Source: CAYRTD01 sp964426915
Lineage (GTDB): Bacteria; Bacteroidota; Bacteroidia; Bacteroidales; GCA-2748055
Assembly (NCBI GenBank): GCA_964426915.1
Contig: CAYRTD010000003.1
Coordinates: forward strand, 11,075-75,074
Length of the DNA: 64,000 nt
Direction of reading: 5' to 3'
Below, piece after piece: positions 1 to 8,515 of this stretch. The position numbers and the translations under genes are program-made. Every line of letters begins with the position of its first letter. Within the stretch, counting starts at the first letter, position 1. Below the pieces are notes generated by a model. That model ran no database searches. It was not told the DNA's origin and was given only the letters and a program-made list of their open reading frames with translations.

Positions 1-639
1 TATCAGCTTTTTGACGCTTAACTTCTCTGTTGTTATTTTTTCGTAAACCCATGCATGAAATAGGGAAAGATTAAAGAAATTTACGTTTCCGGTGTTTTTT
101 TGTCTGCTCACAAGGACAAAATAATTTCCTTCATTTTTTTCAGCATCGACAACATTCATTATGTGAACGGGATAGTTTAACTGGATCAGACGTGACTCAG
201 GATTGGTTATAAGAATATCTTCCATGATATTGCCTGTTTCATTAAATTCCGGTGATACGATGTCAGGCATGGTATGAACTTCTATTTCGATCCATTCAAA
301 AAGTAATAGATCGTTCAGCCATAATTTTCCGGTTTTTTTTCGGAAATCCGATTCAAGTGCGTATTCGTAAAATTCATTGGGTAGTTTCCAGATCTGCGGG
401 GTTTGAGCTTTATGATTGCTGAAAAAATCATGTACCAGAGCCGTGAATTTTTCTTCACCCATCACTTGTAAAGTTAAGGGATATGCCTGTTTCATGGTAT
501 TTTTAACTACATTGAATACCAACCTGCGATAATGGTGGATCCTGTTTTTATTAATTCCTGGAATTTCCCGAATCTTTCCTGTTCTGCAATAAATTCCCAG
601 ATTGTTTTGGGCACTAGTTGTTTGTTCCTGAAGCTTCAT
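1..639 (-). CDS. hvfC: HvfC/DUF2063-type partner of the MNIO enzyme (partial, cut by window edge)
   Basis: The minus-strand frame is open from an ATG at 639 to the window edge, giving the first 213 residues with no stop. Residues about 30-95 carry the DUF2063 signature: a KNRIHHYRRLVFN segment, then a Pro-Leu and MGEEKF segment, then HDFF and LPNEFYEY. This matches the N-terminal domain of HvfC/BufC-type proteins, which are known to partner DUF692 oxidases and are thought to present the precursor peptide to them. The start overlaps the end of the upstream DUF692 gene by 26 bp in another frame, so the two are probably translationally coupled. A second, C-terminal domain seems to begin around residue 105 and runs out of view. 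Family assignment is fairly sure; the exact role is inferred from the neighbours. Confidence 0.8.
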   Translation of the reverse strand, partial: MKLQEQTTSAQNNLGIYCRTGKIREIPGINKNRIHHYRRLVFNVVKNTMKQAYPLTLQVMGEEKFTALVHDFFSNHKAQTPQIWKLPNEFYEYALESDFRKKTGKLWLNDLLLFEWIEIEVHTMPDIVSPEFNETGNIMEDILITNPESRLIQLNYPVHIMNVVDAEKNEGNYFVLVSRQKNTGNVNFFNLSLFHAWVYEKITTEKLSVKKLI

Positions 640-1459
640 GATGTACCTCCCAGGTATTTTTTGTTATTTCTCTTAGTTTTGATAACTCTGCATTTAATGC
701 ATCTAATTCATCGAAATTGTAATCTCTTTCTAAAAGTACCGGAACCGGATCCATCTTGCTTACCGTCCAGGCGAAAAGTTCATACACAGGATCAATTATT
801 GGCTGGCCGTGTGTATCGATAATCAGATCGGGTTCCACCTGCTCATGTCCTGCCATATGAATATAGGCCACCTTGTCAAGAGGAAGCCCGGATATGAAAT
901 CATAAGGGTCGTACTTATGGTTAAAACTGTTAACATAGACGTTGTTTACATCCAAAAGCAACTGACAGTCTGCTTCTTTTACAATCTCATTAATGAAGTC
1001 CAGTTCACTCATTTCAGCTGCTACCGGTGTATAATAGGAGACGATCTCTATGGCAATTTTTCTTTCCAGTATTTCCTGTGCCTGCCTTATTCTCCCTGCT
1101 ACATGATAAACCGCATCTTCTTTAAAGGGAATAGGAAGAAGATCGTACATGTGAGCATTCTGACTTTTAGTATAACTTAAATGTTCGGAAAAAATCTGAA
1201 CATTGTATTCATTTAGAAATTTTTTTAAATCTCTAAGGAAATTTATATCCAGTTCATCGGGACTTCCTAATGACATAGAAAGACCATGGCAGGTGGCAGG
1301 ATATTTTTGTGTAGCTTCATTAAGAATTTTTTTCCAGTAACCACCGATACCCATCCAGTTTTCTGGTGCAAATTCAATAAAATCAGGATTCAGCCTGTCT
1401 GAGTTTATAAGAACATCTGCGATATCCCTTCTGAATCCTATGCCGGTACTTATATTCAT
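614..1459 (-). CDS. hvfB: DUF692 multinuclear non-heme iron oxidase (MNIO, HvfB/BufB-like)
   Basis: This 281-residue protein is a TIM-barrel DUF692 enzyme, the family now called MNIO, which uses two or three irons to modify cysteines in ribosomal peptides. It begins MNISTGIGFRRD, as the family usually does; a longer frame to 1525 adds 22 residues that look unlike the family, so the ATG at 1459 was chosen. Likely metal ligands are visible in order: His58 (CHGLS), Glu92-His93 (SEHLSY), the LDVNNVYVNS strand, the HMAGHE histidines, DTHG, and a late LLERD glutamate. It lies 287 bp downstream of the precursor gene and overlaps the DUF2063 gene, so a three-gene transcript is likely. No gene was found in the 287-bp gap. 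The product chemistry (oxazolone/thioamide or thiooxazole) is inferred from HvfB and bufferin systems. Confidence 0.88.
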   Translation of the reverse strand: MNISTGIGFRRDIADVLINSDRLNPDFIEFAPENWMGIGGYWKKILNEATQKYPATCHGLSMSLGSPDELDINFLRDLKKFLNEYNVQIFSEHLSYTKSQNAHMYDLLPIPFKEDAVYHVAGRIRQAQEILERKIAIEIVSYYTPVAAEMSELDFINEIVKEADCQLLLDVNNVYVNSFNHKYDPYDFISGLPLDKVAYIHMAGHEQVEPDLIIDTHGQPIIDPVYELFAWTVSKMDPVPVLLERDYNFDELDALNAELSKLREITKNTWEVHHEASGTNN

Positions 1460-1746
1460 AATAATTGTTTTAAAGGAATCCACGTTCGGATAACGATCAT
1501 CAAGATAACACCCATGATCACTCAACCTTTACTTTTTGGATCACCACCCTTACGTGAATTCCCTGTTTTGCATTTATAGTTAGAAGAAATTGTAAATTAT
1601 TTGTCCTGCCTTTGTTAAAAGAGGAACTACATTTAGTGAAATTCCGCTTTCCAGGCAACATTAGTCTTGCTTCCGACCTTTTATTAAGGATCCAGTCAGG
1701 AAAAATCAGTTTTATACTGAGTGCAGACTAATTGGATAACAGATGT

Positions 1747-2199
1747 TTAACCACATTTTCCTTCACCGCATTTTGCTTCGGAAGTTTTTTCTTCGCTTGT
1801 TTTCTTTTCAGATTTCGCTTCTGTTTTTTTGGCTTTCTTTTCTTCTTTACCTTCACCACATTTACCTTCACCACATTTTCCTTCGGAAGTTTTATTCTCA
1901 GCCTTTTTGCCTTCAGCTTTTTTACTCTCTTTTTTTTTGGCTTCTTTTTCACCTTCTCCCTCGCCACATTTACCTTCACCGCATTTTAATTCACCGAATT
2001 TGTAGGTGGCTTCACTGTTTAGAATATCTGGTGCATTGAGGTTCATGATTGCACTTCTGACTTCTGCTCCAGTTCCCATTGAAGCATAGTTTGGGAGATC
2101 TGCATTCATGTTGCCTGCAGCAAATGCTGAAATTGAAGTTGTTAATGCTGCTCCTGTTATTAATGAAGCTGATTTGAGGATCTTTTTGTCTTTTTTCAT
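1747..2199 (-). CDS. hvfA: HvfA-like secreted RiPP precursor with three KCGEGKCG doublets
   Basis: A 150-residue precursor. Residues 1-28 form a Sec signal peptide (MKKDKKILKSASLITGAAL..., likely cleaved after AFA). Residues about 30-68 are a short unmodified segment. The rest is a Lys/Glu/Ala low-complexity chain holding three copies of KCGEGKCG at residues 72-79, 108-115 and 143-150. The only six cysteines are 73, 78, 109, 114, 144 and 149, always five apart in a pair. The protein ends on the last motif. EGKCG repeats are the modified motif of HvfA, in which the MNIO converts the cysteines into copper-binding groups. The gene is first in a minus-strand set with the MNIO and DUF2063 genes. 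A plus-strand frame over this gene is only a shadow of its simple composition. Export and copper binding are inferred. Confidence 0.85.
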   Translation of the reverse strand: MKKDKKILKSASLITGAALTTSISAFAAGNMNADLPNYASMGTGAEVRSAIMNLNAPDILNSEATYKFGELKCGEGKCGEGEGEKEAKKKESKKAEGKKAENKTSEGKCGEGKCGEGKEEKKAKKTEAKSEKKTSEEKTSEAKCGEGKCG

Positions 2200-2502
2200 G
2201 ATTGATAAATTTATAATTATTAATGTTTCTGATTATTTAGTCGGGTCATGTTTGAATTCCTTACAGATGATACCCTGCTTTTTTCTTTTTCTTTGGGGTT
2301 TCAGTTATTAAGATGTCTAAAAAACACTGGTTATCAAGGAAGATTAGAGTAATAGTATCCGATATCAATCATTATTTCCTCAAAAATAAATCTGAATGTT
2401 TTAATAAGCATACAAATAAATCATGTGCTGGTTTTTAAATAATTGTTAAAAAACAAATAGGGCTGTTATATTGTTAATCAAGGGAATAAATTTTTAAATT
2501 CG
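2200..2502. other. Divergent intergenic region between the RiPP locus and the DUF2141 gene
   Basis: About 300 AT-rich bases that must hold promoters for two divergent genes. I found no exact TAnnTTTG -7 box and no clear metal-regulator operator for the RiPP locus. No small gene is supported. Confidence 0.4.
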
Positions 2503-2937
2503 ATGAAGCATATACTTATTTTTGTATTCTTTTATTTCTTTTCTCTGTCATTGTTTGGGCAAAATACTGCGGATCTTGAGGTGGTGGTTGAAGACCTAAG
2601 AAATGAGCAAGGAAAAATCGGCCTCAGTCTGTTTAACGATTCTGACGGATTTCCTGAAGATAATGACAGAGCCTTTAGATGGAAAACAGTTAACGCAGAT
2701 AATGAAAAAGTCGTTTTTTATTTCCGGGATCTTAGACCGGGAGAGTACGCTTATGCTATTCTTCATGATGAAGATGGGAACGGTGAAATGAAAAAAAGTG
2801 TTTTTGGGATTCCTAAGGAAGGTTTTGGTTTTTCCAATAATTATAAACCCAAAATTAAAAATCCTTCTTTTGAGGATGCTTCTTTTTCTTTAAAGCCAGG
2901 GATGAACAAGCATGTCGTAGAAATCATTTATTTCTGA
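2503..2937 (+). CDS. Secreted DUF2141 protein
   Basis: A 144-residue exported protein. Residues 1-19 form a signal peptide ending SLFGQ. The mature part is the DUF2141 domain: an N-terminal strand LEVVVEDLRNEQGKIGLSLF, a central FRDLRPGEYAYAILHDEDGNGEMK segment with acidic residues that could bind calcium, and a GFGFSNN segment. The length is normal for the family, whose function is unknown. The ATG at 2503 follows an AT-rich leader and gives a complete signal peptide, so the start is credible. It stands alone and is divergent from the RiPP precursor; nothing ties the two functionally beyond position. A degenerate repeat begins right after its stop. Confidence 0.8.
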   Translation: MKHILIFVFFYFFSLSLFGQNTADLEVVVEDLRNEQGKIGLSLFNDSDGFPEDNDRAFRWKTVNADNEKVVFYFRDLRPGEYAYAILHDEDGNGEMKKSVFGIPKEGFGFSNNYKPKIKNPSFEDASFSLKPGMNKHVVEIIYF

Positions 2938-2962
2938 AAGCTCTCCACGGATGTAACTATCC

Positions 2963-2984
2963 GGGTTACTTACAAATTGAAAGC
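2963..2984. repeat. 22-bp dispersed repeat, copy 1
   Basis: These 22 bases (GGGTTACTTACA...GAAAGC) occur again as an exact reverse complement at 18304-18325. Both copies are intergenic. Function is unknown; it may be the edge of a larger decayed repeat. Confidence 0.6.
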
Positions 2985-2995
2985 ATCCTTCCGTT

Positions 2996-3122
2996 TGTCC
3001 GATATCGGCGTTGCTGCAACCGCGTGTCGCTGAAGCTTTCCGCGAGCGCAGAGCTTCTACGCTCGCGGAAAGCTTCAGCGACAGCGTGCGGAGGTACAAA
3101 ATTTTAAATTCTCGAATCCATC
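2996..3122. repeat. ~125-bp intergenic palindromic repeat, copy A
   Basis: The left part (2996-3048, TGTCCGATATCGGCGTTGCT onward) and the right part (GGAGGTACAAAATTTTAAAT to about 3122) match the element after fucI at 10325-10460. The two copies differ in the middle. Copy A has a perfect inverted repeat with 23-bp arms at 3026-3048 and 3060-3082, around an 11-bp loop. It would fold into a very strong hairpin in DNA or RNA. Minus-strand frames across it are artefacts of its composition. Confidence 0.75.
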
Positions 3123-3270
3123 ACTAAGAATGTTTTGATTTTCAACATCTTCCCTTCTGATCAGAATCACTTTCCCCCGATTAAATCTTTATATTGTTCA
3201 TAATAAAGAGCACATGAAATGACGGACTTAAGTTCATTTTCATTTGCAAGAAAAATAAAGTTTTGTTCCC

Positions 3271-3834
3271 TTATCCCTCCTTTGTCTGCTGATTATAATA
3301 CTGCTGGAAATCCATTTTCTCATAAATTTCATCAGCAAGAAATGTGAGAATAATACGAAGATCTTCTGCGGATTTATATCCCGGCAAAGGTTGTATCATG
3401 TTCATTTCTTCATCCAGAAATACGATACTGGGATAGGAGAGTTGATTGTTCAGAAGCGCACCCGCAAGCTCGTGGTATCCGCGGGAGCCGTTTTTTAAAT
3501 ATTTGAATTCCTGGGCTTTGTATGTTATTGACTCTTTCGACTCTGCATCAAATGATACAGGAATAAACCTTTCATTCAAAAGTTTTATTACTTTTTCATC
3601 TTCAAAACTTGTGCTTTCCATTTTTTTACACCAACCGCACCAGTCTGTATGAACAAATATAAAATACTTTTTGCCTGAATTCTCTATTTCAGCAGCAGCT
3701 TCAAACGATTTCCAGTTTATCTCTGAAATTTCCCCTGAACGGGAATTGTTATTCTTTACAGGTCTTTCAGTTGAAAAGGAAGCTGTCAAAAGAATCCCTA
3801 TAAAAAGTATTGTGGTAATCTTTAATGTATTCAT
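3271..3834 (-). CDS. Exported thioredoxin-fold protein with CGWC active site
   Basis: A 187-residue protein with an N-terminal hydrophobic segment (TTILFIGILLTAS) that serves as signal peptide or anchor. The thioredoxin fold follows, with the redox motif WCGWCKKM at residues 65-72, preceded by FIFVHTD. A cis-proline is expected in LSYPSIVFLDE. The layout resembles the DUF255/thioredoxin_7 group, which acts on disulfides in the cell envelope. The CGWC motif differs from the CGPC of cytoplasmic thioredoxins and suggests a different redox potential. The gene stands alone; a plausible -7 box lies 23-30 bp upstream of the ATG. The substrate is unknown. Confidence 0.8.
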   Translation of the reverse strand: MNTLKITTILFIGILLTASFSTERPVKNNNSRSGEISEINWKSFEAAAEIENSGKKYFIFVHTDWCGWCKKMESTSFEDEKVIKLLNERFIPVSFDAESKESITYKAQEFKYLKNGSRGYHELAGALLNNQLSYPSIVFLDEEMNMIQPLPGYKSAEDLRIILTFLADEIYEKMDFQQYYNQQTKEG

Positions 3835-4157
3835 GATTTATCAATTTTAATTGCTACAAATATACATAAATATACATACATATATAAACGAATAAGTATT
3901 GGATTTCTTACATGAAACCGCAAAAATATTTGCATAGGAATTATGAAATTGGTTGAGAGGAGTGTGGAAACTTATTCCTGTAATGTTCAATCATACCTCA
4001 CTTAGCGTTTATTTGGATTACAGACCTTCAACTTAATTTCACAATGAAACTCTTGTTATTAGCTATTTTTGAGAATGCAAGGGGGGAAATATACCTGCCG
4101 GTTTTTTTTTGGAATGAAATTAGAACTATGATCCTTGAATCAGAAAAAAAACTAATT
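3835..4157. other. AT-rich intergenic region with a possible promoter for the thioredoxin-like gene
   Basis: On the minus strand, TATATTTG at 3857-3864 fits the TAnnTTTG -7 box of Bacteroidota and lies 22 bp from the ATG at 3834. The expected -33 TTTG is not exact (TTTA). The rest contains short ATACAT runs and no supported gene. An in-frame extension of the SDR gene upstream of 4158 is not believed. Confidence 0.4.
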
Positions 4158-4928
4158 ATGAACAGATTAAAAGATAAAGTAGCAATTGTAACCGGTGGAG
4201 CTCTGGGAATTGGAAGAGCCGCTTCCTACCAGTTAGCACGTGAAGGAGCTCATGTAGTTATTACCGACATTCTTGATGAAAAAGGGAAAAAGGTCAGGGA
4301 TGAAATAATCCATGAAGGGAATAAAGCTGAGTACCTTCATCTGGATGTTTCTTCTGAAAAGAATGTTGTTGATGTTTTTTCAAAAGTTAACGGAGATCAT
4401 GAGAAGATTGATATCCTTGTCAATAATGCAGGGATTTCCGGCGCAAATAAGCCGACTCATGAGCTCAGCGAAGAAGAATGGCAACAGGTATTTGATATTA
4501 ATGAAAAGGGAGTTTTTCTCTGTACGAAACATGTTATACCCTATATGAAGAAACAGGGTAAGGGAAGCATTATTAATATGTCTTCTATTTACGGGATTAT
4601 TAGCGCTCCCGATATCCCCCCCTATCATGCCTCCAAGGGTGCTGTGCGAATAATGACAAAAACAGATGCTCTTCTTTATGCAAAGGATAATATAAGGGTT
4701 AATTCTGTTCATCCGGGTTTTATATGGACGCCACTTGTCGAAAAAATGGGCGAAGAGTCTGAGGAAGGAGTTGATAAATTCAGGGAAAATCTTGATGCAA
4801 TGCATCCGCTGGGCCATATAGGAGAACCCGATGATATTGCTTTTGGTATCGTATACCTGGCATCGGATGAAGCGAAATTTCTTACCGGAAGTGAACTGGT
4901 GATAGATGGTGGATTTACCTGTAAATAG
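4158..4928 (+). CDS. Short-chain dehydrogenase/reductase (classical SDR)
   Basis: This 256-residue protein starts at MNRLKDKVAIVTGG, the usual SDR start; the upstream ATG at 4044 would add 38 residues unlike the family. The Rossmann motif TGGALGIG is at residues 12-19. Asp37 after the second strand suggests NAD(H) rather than NADP(H). NNAG is at 89-92. The catalytic set is Ser142/143, Tyr156 and Lys160 (YHASK). The C-terminal LTGSELVIDGGFT segment is typical of the family. It resembles cyclopentanol, glucose-1 or hydroxysteroid dehydrogenase-like SDRs, and the substrate cannot be set from sequence. No operon partner is present. The TGTCTGTCCATAATG repeat lies directly against its stop codon. 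Confidence 0.88.
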   Translation: MNRLKDKVAIVTGGALGIGRAASYQLAREGAHVVITDILDEKGKKVRDEIIHEGNKAEYLHLDVSSEKNVVDVFSKVNGDHEKIDILVNNAGISGANKPTHELSEEEWQQVFDINEKGVFLCTKHVIPYMKKQGKGSIINMSSIYGIISAPDIPPYHASKGAVRIMTKTDALLYAKDNIRVNSVHPGFIWTPLVEKMGEESEEGVDKFRENLDAMHPLGHIGEPDDIAFGIVYLASDEAKFLTGSELVIDGGFTCK

Positions 4929-4944
4929 TGTCTGTCCATAATGT
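4929..4944 (+). repeat. Stop-codon-abutting motif TGTCTGTCCATAATGT
   Basis: The motif starts on the base after the TAG of the SDR gene. Related copies lie right after fucI (10313), right before the fmt stop on the opposite strand (47582), and as both arms of a hairpin at 20682-20759. A partial copy follows the gene ending at 25548. Confidence 0.65.
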
Positions 4945-4952
4945 GTTGATGT

Positions 4953-6740
4953 TTATTTTAAAATCCCCATTTTCCTTAGTAAAAACGAAGCATTCATGTT
5001 TTGTGCCCTGCCTCTGCGGATTTTATAATCAAACCGGAGTTCATCATTCTCTACATAACTTTCAAAGTGGTAATTTCTGATGCTTTCAGGAAAACTGTTT
5101 TCCAGCTTGCTGAGTTCAAGATCATGAGTCGCAATAAATAGCTTGCAATCGTAATCGGCTATTTGCTTCAGCAACTCTTCCGAACCTTTATGCTTATCTT
5201 TACTGTTCGTACCCTTCAGTATTTCATCCAGTAAGACAAAAAGTTTTTCTCCCCTGCGCAACCTGTCCATAATCCTTTTCATTCTTTTTAGTTCTGCAAA
5301 AAAATAGGATTCGCTTTCTGTTAATGAATCGGTTGTTCTCATGCCGGTAATGACCTGATTACCCTGAAATTTGAATTCTTCAGCGAAGACCGGAAAACCA
5401 GCTCCGGCAAGGATTAAATTTACTCCTATAGTTCTGAGAAATGTGCTTTTTCCCGCCATGTTGGCCCCTGTAATAATGATTATCTTTTCTGTTTTATCCA
5501 GTTTAAAATCGTTAAGTATGCAATTATTTTCTTTTATAAGCGGATGACCGACTTTCTTTGCAGAAAACTCCATGGAATTTAACTCTGCCTTTACCCATGC
5601 GGGATGATTAAACAGAAAGATCCCGCCGGAGATATATGCATCGGTTTCAGCATGTATCTCAAATAATTCCAGCAATAGTGCTTTATTATTATTTTTCCAT
5701 TTTTCAAGAAGCAGGATCAAATGAAAATCTAGCAGAAATAATGTGTTTAATATTAATCCAACCAGCAAATTTAGCCGGCTGTCAAAAAGGTCCATAAGTT
5801 TTTCAAGTTGCCGGAAATGATTCAGGGATTCATCAGCTTGTTTAGAAGCTTTTGAGAGAAAAGCAGAGCTAAACTTATGCTTGCTCAGTACTTTTGATAA
5901 TACATTGTATTTCTTTATGATTTCCTGTTTTCTTCCGAAATCACTATGATAGTGATTGATTTTAGAAAAAAACATACCATAAAAAAACCAACTGACAAGT
6001 ATGCTTATGATCAGGTAATTTATCGGCGTACTAAAGAATATTGCACTAATGATAAGTGTGATGTTTATTACGGAGAGAATAACTGCCAATGCATGAACAA
6101 GGGGGCTAAATTTTGAACTCTTTTTATTTAACCAGTTTTTTATTTGATCGATTTCCCCCGGTTTTTCTTCAATGGCTTTTCCCGATGAGAGATAGTTTTG
6201 CATAAAATCAGGGTCCCTACTTAATTCATCATGAATCTGCTGATTTGTAAGGATTTTATCTTTGTCACCCGGAGAGGCGAGGAACCTCTGTGCAAGAATT
6301 CTTTCCCCGTTAAGTGTGCAGCAACGGCATACATACTGATAAAGTGAGGAAGGCCCGAAAATATCGAGGTCATAAGTAAACTCATGATCCGGATCGAGAT
6401 AAATTGCCCCATCATTATACTCATGGTAATCGCCCTCAAGGGCTTTCAATTCCTGACGGTTCATGCGTATCAGAATCCTTTTCTTATGGCGTTTGTCACT
6501 CTTTTTTTTATGCAGACTCACAAACCCAAAAAAGGATATCAGTGAAACCAAAGAAAATATGATAAACAATATAGCCTCCTGCTTAACTCCCCTTATCAGG
6601 AAAAAAATAAACAGGATCATAGCTGTCAGCCTTAAAACAGAAATGTAATTGATCTCCTTTGTCAGATATTTATCCGCCCGGGTGAGATCATCTAGCCGGG
6701 TCCGGTAGTATTTTTCAGGATCCATGTATTTTTTGCTCAA
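4953..6740 (-). CDS. Membrane-anchored MutS-family ATPase
   Basis: A 595-residue protein with the MutS ATPase core but no mismatch-recognition domain. Walker A GANMAGKST is at residues 425-433, the Walker B region LFVLLDEILKGTNS at 500-513, and the DSLTESESYFF signature lies between. The N-terminal part has two hydrophobic segments (about 34-52 and 55-75), then two more at about 213-236 and 241-258, and a fifth near 322-345. The protein is therefore probably anchored in the inner membrane with the ATPase in the cytoplasm. Such proteins are widespread in Bacteroidota and are often labelled mismatch repair proteins, but a role in mismatch repair is not shown. Met6 is an alternative start. It converges with the SDR gene, 24 bp apart. 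Confidence 0.85.
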   Translation of the reverse strand: MSKKYMDPEKYYRTRLDDLTRADKYLTKEINYISVLRLTAMILFIFFLIRGVKQEAILFIIFSLVSLISFFGFVSLHKKKSDKRHKKRILIRMNRQELKALEGDYHEYNDGAIYLDPDHEFTYDLDIFGPSSLYQYVCRCCTLNGERILAQRFLASPGDKDKILTNQQIHDELSRDPDFMQNYLSSGKAIEEKPGEIDQIKNWLNKKSSKFSPLVHALAVILSVINITLIISAIFFSTPINYLIISILVSWFFYGMFFSKINHYHSDFGRKQEIIKKYNVLSKVLSKHKFSSAFLSKASKQADESLNHFRQLEKLMDLFDSRLNLLVGLILNTLFLLDFHLILLLEKWKNNNKALLLELFEIHAETDAYISGGIFLFNHPAWVKAELNSMEFSAKKVGHPLIKENNCILNDFKLDKTEKIIIITGANMAGKSTFLRTIGVNLILAGAGFPVFAEEFKFQGNQVITGMRTTDSLTESESYFFAELKRMKRIMDRLRRGEKLFVLLDEILKGTNSKDKHKGSEELLKQIADYDCKLFIATHDLELSKLENSFPESIRNYHFESYVENDELRFDYKIRRGRAQNMNASFLLRKMGILK

Positions 6741-6818
6741 AGATAGCTTTTCATGCTGTTGTTCCTTTGAGAATTTGTTTAAAAAATGTTTAAACAGGCA
6801 TAAATCAGGGCATCGGGT

Positions 6819-8264
6819 TTAATTTTTCCTGATGATATCCTTAAGATTTTTTTCGTGGAGCTGAACATTTTTCCGGAATATTTCTTCCTTATCAGGAATA
6901 ATAGAATAATCCTGTTCGATATAGGATTTTTTCTTTAACGGTGCCGGGTTCACTCCGGTTATAGCTTCCAGTGTTTTTGCCAGAACAGGGTCGGAAAAAT
7001 CTCCAAATGGCCCTGCTCCGAGGAGCTGATCCTCAATCGGATAAATTGGGTCCAGACCATTTTTGAATTCTGTAATGCCCTCCGAATTTGCATATTTTAA
7101 TACTATGGGGACTATAGCATAATTGTGCCGGGGTGGTTTTTCTGTGTCGGGAAATACCCATGCTCCGGTATATTTGCCAAATGTTGTTTCTCCGACAGTA
7201 ATAACTTCCATGTAGGGGTCAAGTCCGGTAATAACCAGTTCACTGGCAGAAGCCGTTCCGGAAGTTGTCATGAAGTATGCCCGTTGCATATCCAGATTCA
7301 CAGTTGTATTGGTGAAAAAAAGGTTGAGGTCGGATGAATTAGAACCGCTTTCCTGTACGAACAGATCATTCAGATAATCATTATACACATAGCTTACAAG
7401 TACGTTTGATGAATTTACCACCGCTGAAGGTGCTATGGAAGATGCCAGATAAGAAGCCATATTAACCTGCCCACCAGGATTATACCTTAGGTCAATTATC
7501 AGATCATTTATCCCCGAATCGGCGAAGCTTGTAAGAGCTTCATCGAGTTGATTAATAAATATGCCGTTAATCCCGCTCAAAAAATCGACATAAACAAGGT
7601 ATCCGATTTTCATGTTTTCGTAGTTAATGACTTCATGGTGAATTACAGGACTTGAATTAATTACTTCAGCAGTAAGTTCCATGGTTTCCCCTGTAGGAGT
7701 AAGGCTGTTGCCGTTATAATAGGCCAATTCGGCGGTATAACTATCCTGAAAATAGAGTTCTCTGTAGTTGCTGGTGTCAAGTTTCGTACCATCAATACTT
7801 ACGATAATATCTCCTCTTTTTAGTCCTGCCCTTGAAGCCGGGGTTTCAGGGGTTACATATTCGACAATAATAAATACCCCGTCGCTGTCACTGAATCTAC
7901 CGAAGGCGGGTGAATACCCCATAGATAATGGAGTTCCTGATAATTCTGCTTTAAAGGATTCAAAATCATCTGTTATATATGACCAGATATCTTCTTTTTT
8001 ATAGATCAGACTATTGAAAAAGGAGACGGGATCGGATTCGTTAGCAGGATTCAGATCACCGGGTATCTTGTCATTCCAGAGATAGATGGTATTCATCCAC
8101 TCGTATACCCACTCACTGACTTCTTCGCTTGTAAAACTGTCATCATTGTTATTATTATTGTCGTTATCATCAGCTTCGGGGTTATCCCGTTCACATGAAA
8201 CCATAAGTAAAGCTGAAAAAAGAAGAAGTGACAGTAATTTGTAAATATTCCTGAATATCATCAT
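6819..8264 (-). CDS. S41-family (C-terminal processing) peptidase lipoprotein
   Basis: A 481-residue lipoprotein; the ATG at 8264 gives a compact signal peptide ending in the lipobox LMVSC, so eight upstream residues are dropped. An Asp/Asn-rich linker follows. A PDZ-like domain (DGVFIIVEYVTPETPASRAG onward) occupies about residues 128-200. The S41 core has the serine segment TSGTASASE at about 335-342 and the catalytic-lysine segment TTFGK at about 360-364, preceded by IIDLRYNPGGQ. It should cleave unfolded or tagged proteins in the periplasm or at the outer membrane. The lipid anchor and long acidic linker fit surface or periplasmic display. It lies alone between the MutS-like gene and the divergent fucI. 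Confidence 0.87.
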   Translation of the reverse strand: MMIFRNIYKLLSLLLFSALLMVSCERDNPEADDNDNNNNNDDSFTSEEVSEWVYEWMNTIYLWNDKIPGDLNPANESDPVSFFNSLIYKKEDIWSYITDDFESFKAELSGTPLSMGYSPAFGRFSDSDGVFIIVEYVTPETPASRAGLKRGDIIVSIDGTKLDTSNYRELYFQDSYTAELAYYNGNSLTPTGETMELTAEVINSSPVIHHEVINYENMKIGYLVYVDFLSGINGIFINQLDEALTSFADSGINDLIIDLRYNPGGQVNMASYLASSIAPSAVVNSSNVLVSYVYNDYLNDLFVQESGSNSSDLNLFFTNTTVNLDMQRAYFMTTSGTASASELVITGLDPYMEVITVGETTFGKYTGAWVFPDTEKPPRHNYAIVPIVLKYANSEGITEFKNGLDPIYPIEDQLLGAGPFGDFSDPVLAKTLEAITGVNPAPLKKKSYIEQDYSIIPDKEEIFRKNVQLHEKNLKDIIRKN

Positions 8265-8515
8265 AATAGTAAATTGTATAACTAGCAAACGTTAAATTAA
8301 CAAAATTCGCATAGGAGAGGTTTATTTTTTTGTAAAATTATTAAATATTTCCTGACAGCTTCTCACCCGAAAAAATAATGATCCCTTTTTTAAGTCATGA
8401 ACACCTTTTTTTTCTGAATAATTGAAAACGAATATTTTTTTTTGTATTATTGCAAGAAGTACAGAACACTACAGAACAGTTTTAATATTAAAAATTCATA
8501 TATAAACAAATAGCA

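Noticed and set aside
1732..1989. Phe-rich plus-strand frame over the RiPP precursor
   Set aside because: It is the complement of the Lys/Glu-rich coding strand; its composition comes from that low complexity, and the minus-strand product has a signal peptide and conserved motif.
2890..3099. Minus-strand 69-residue frame over the first palindromic element
   Set aside because: It is produced by the GC-rich hairpin, overlaps the end of the DUF2141 gene and has no counterpart in the second copy.
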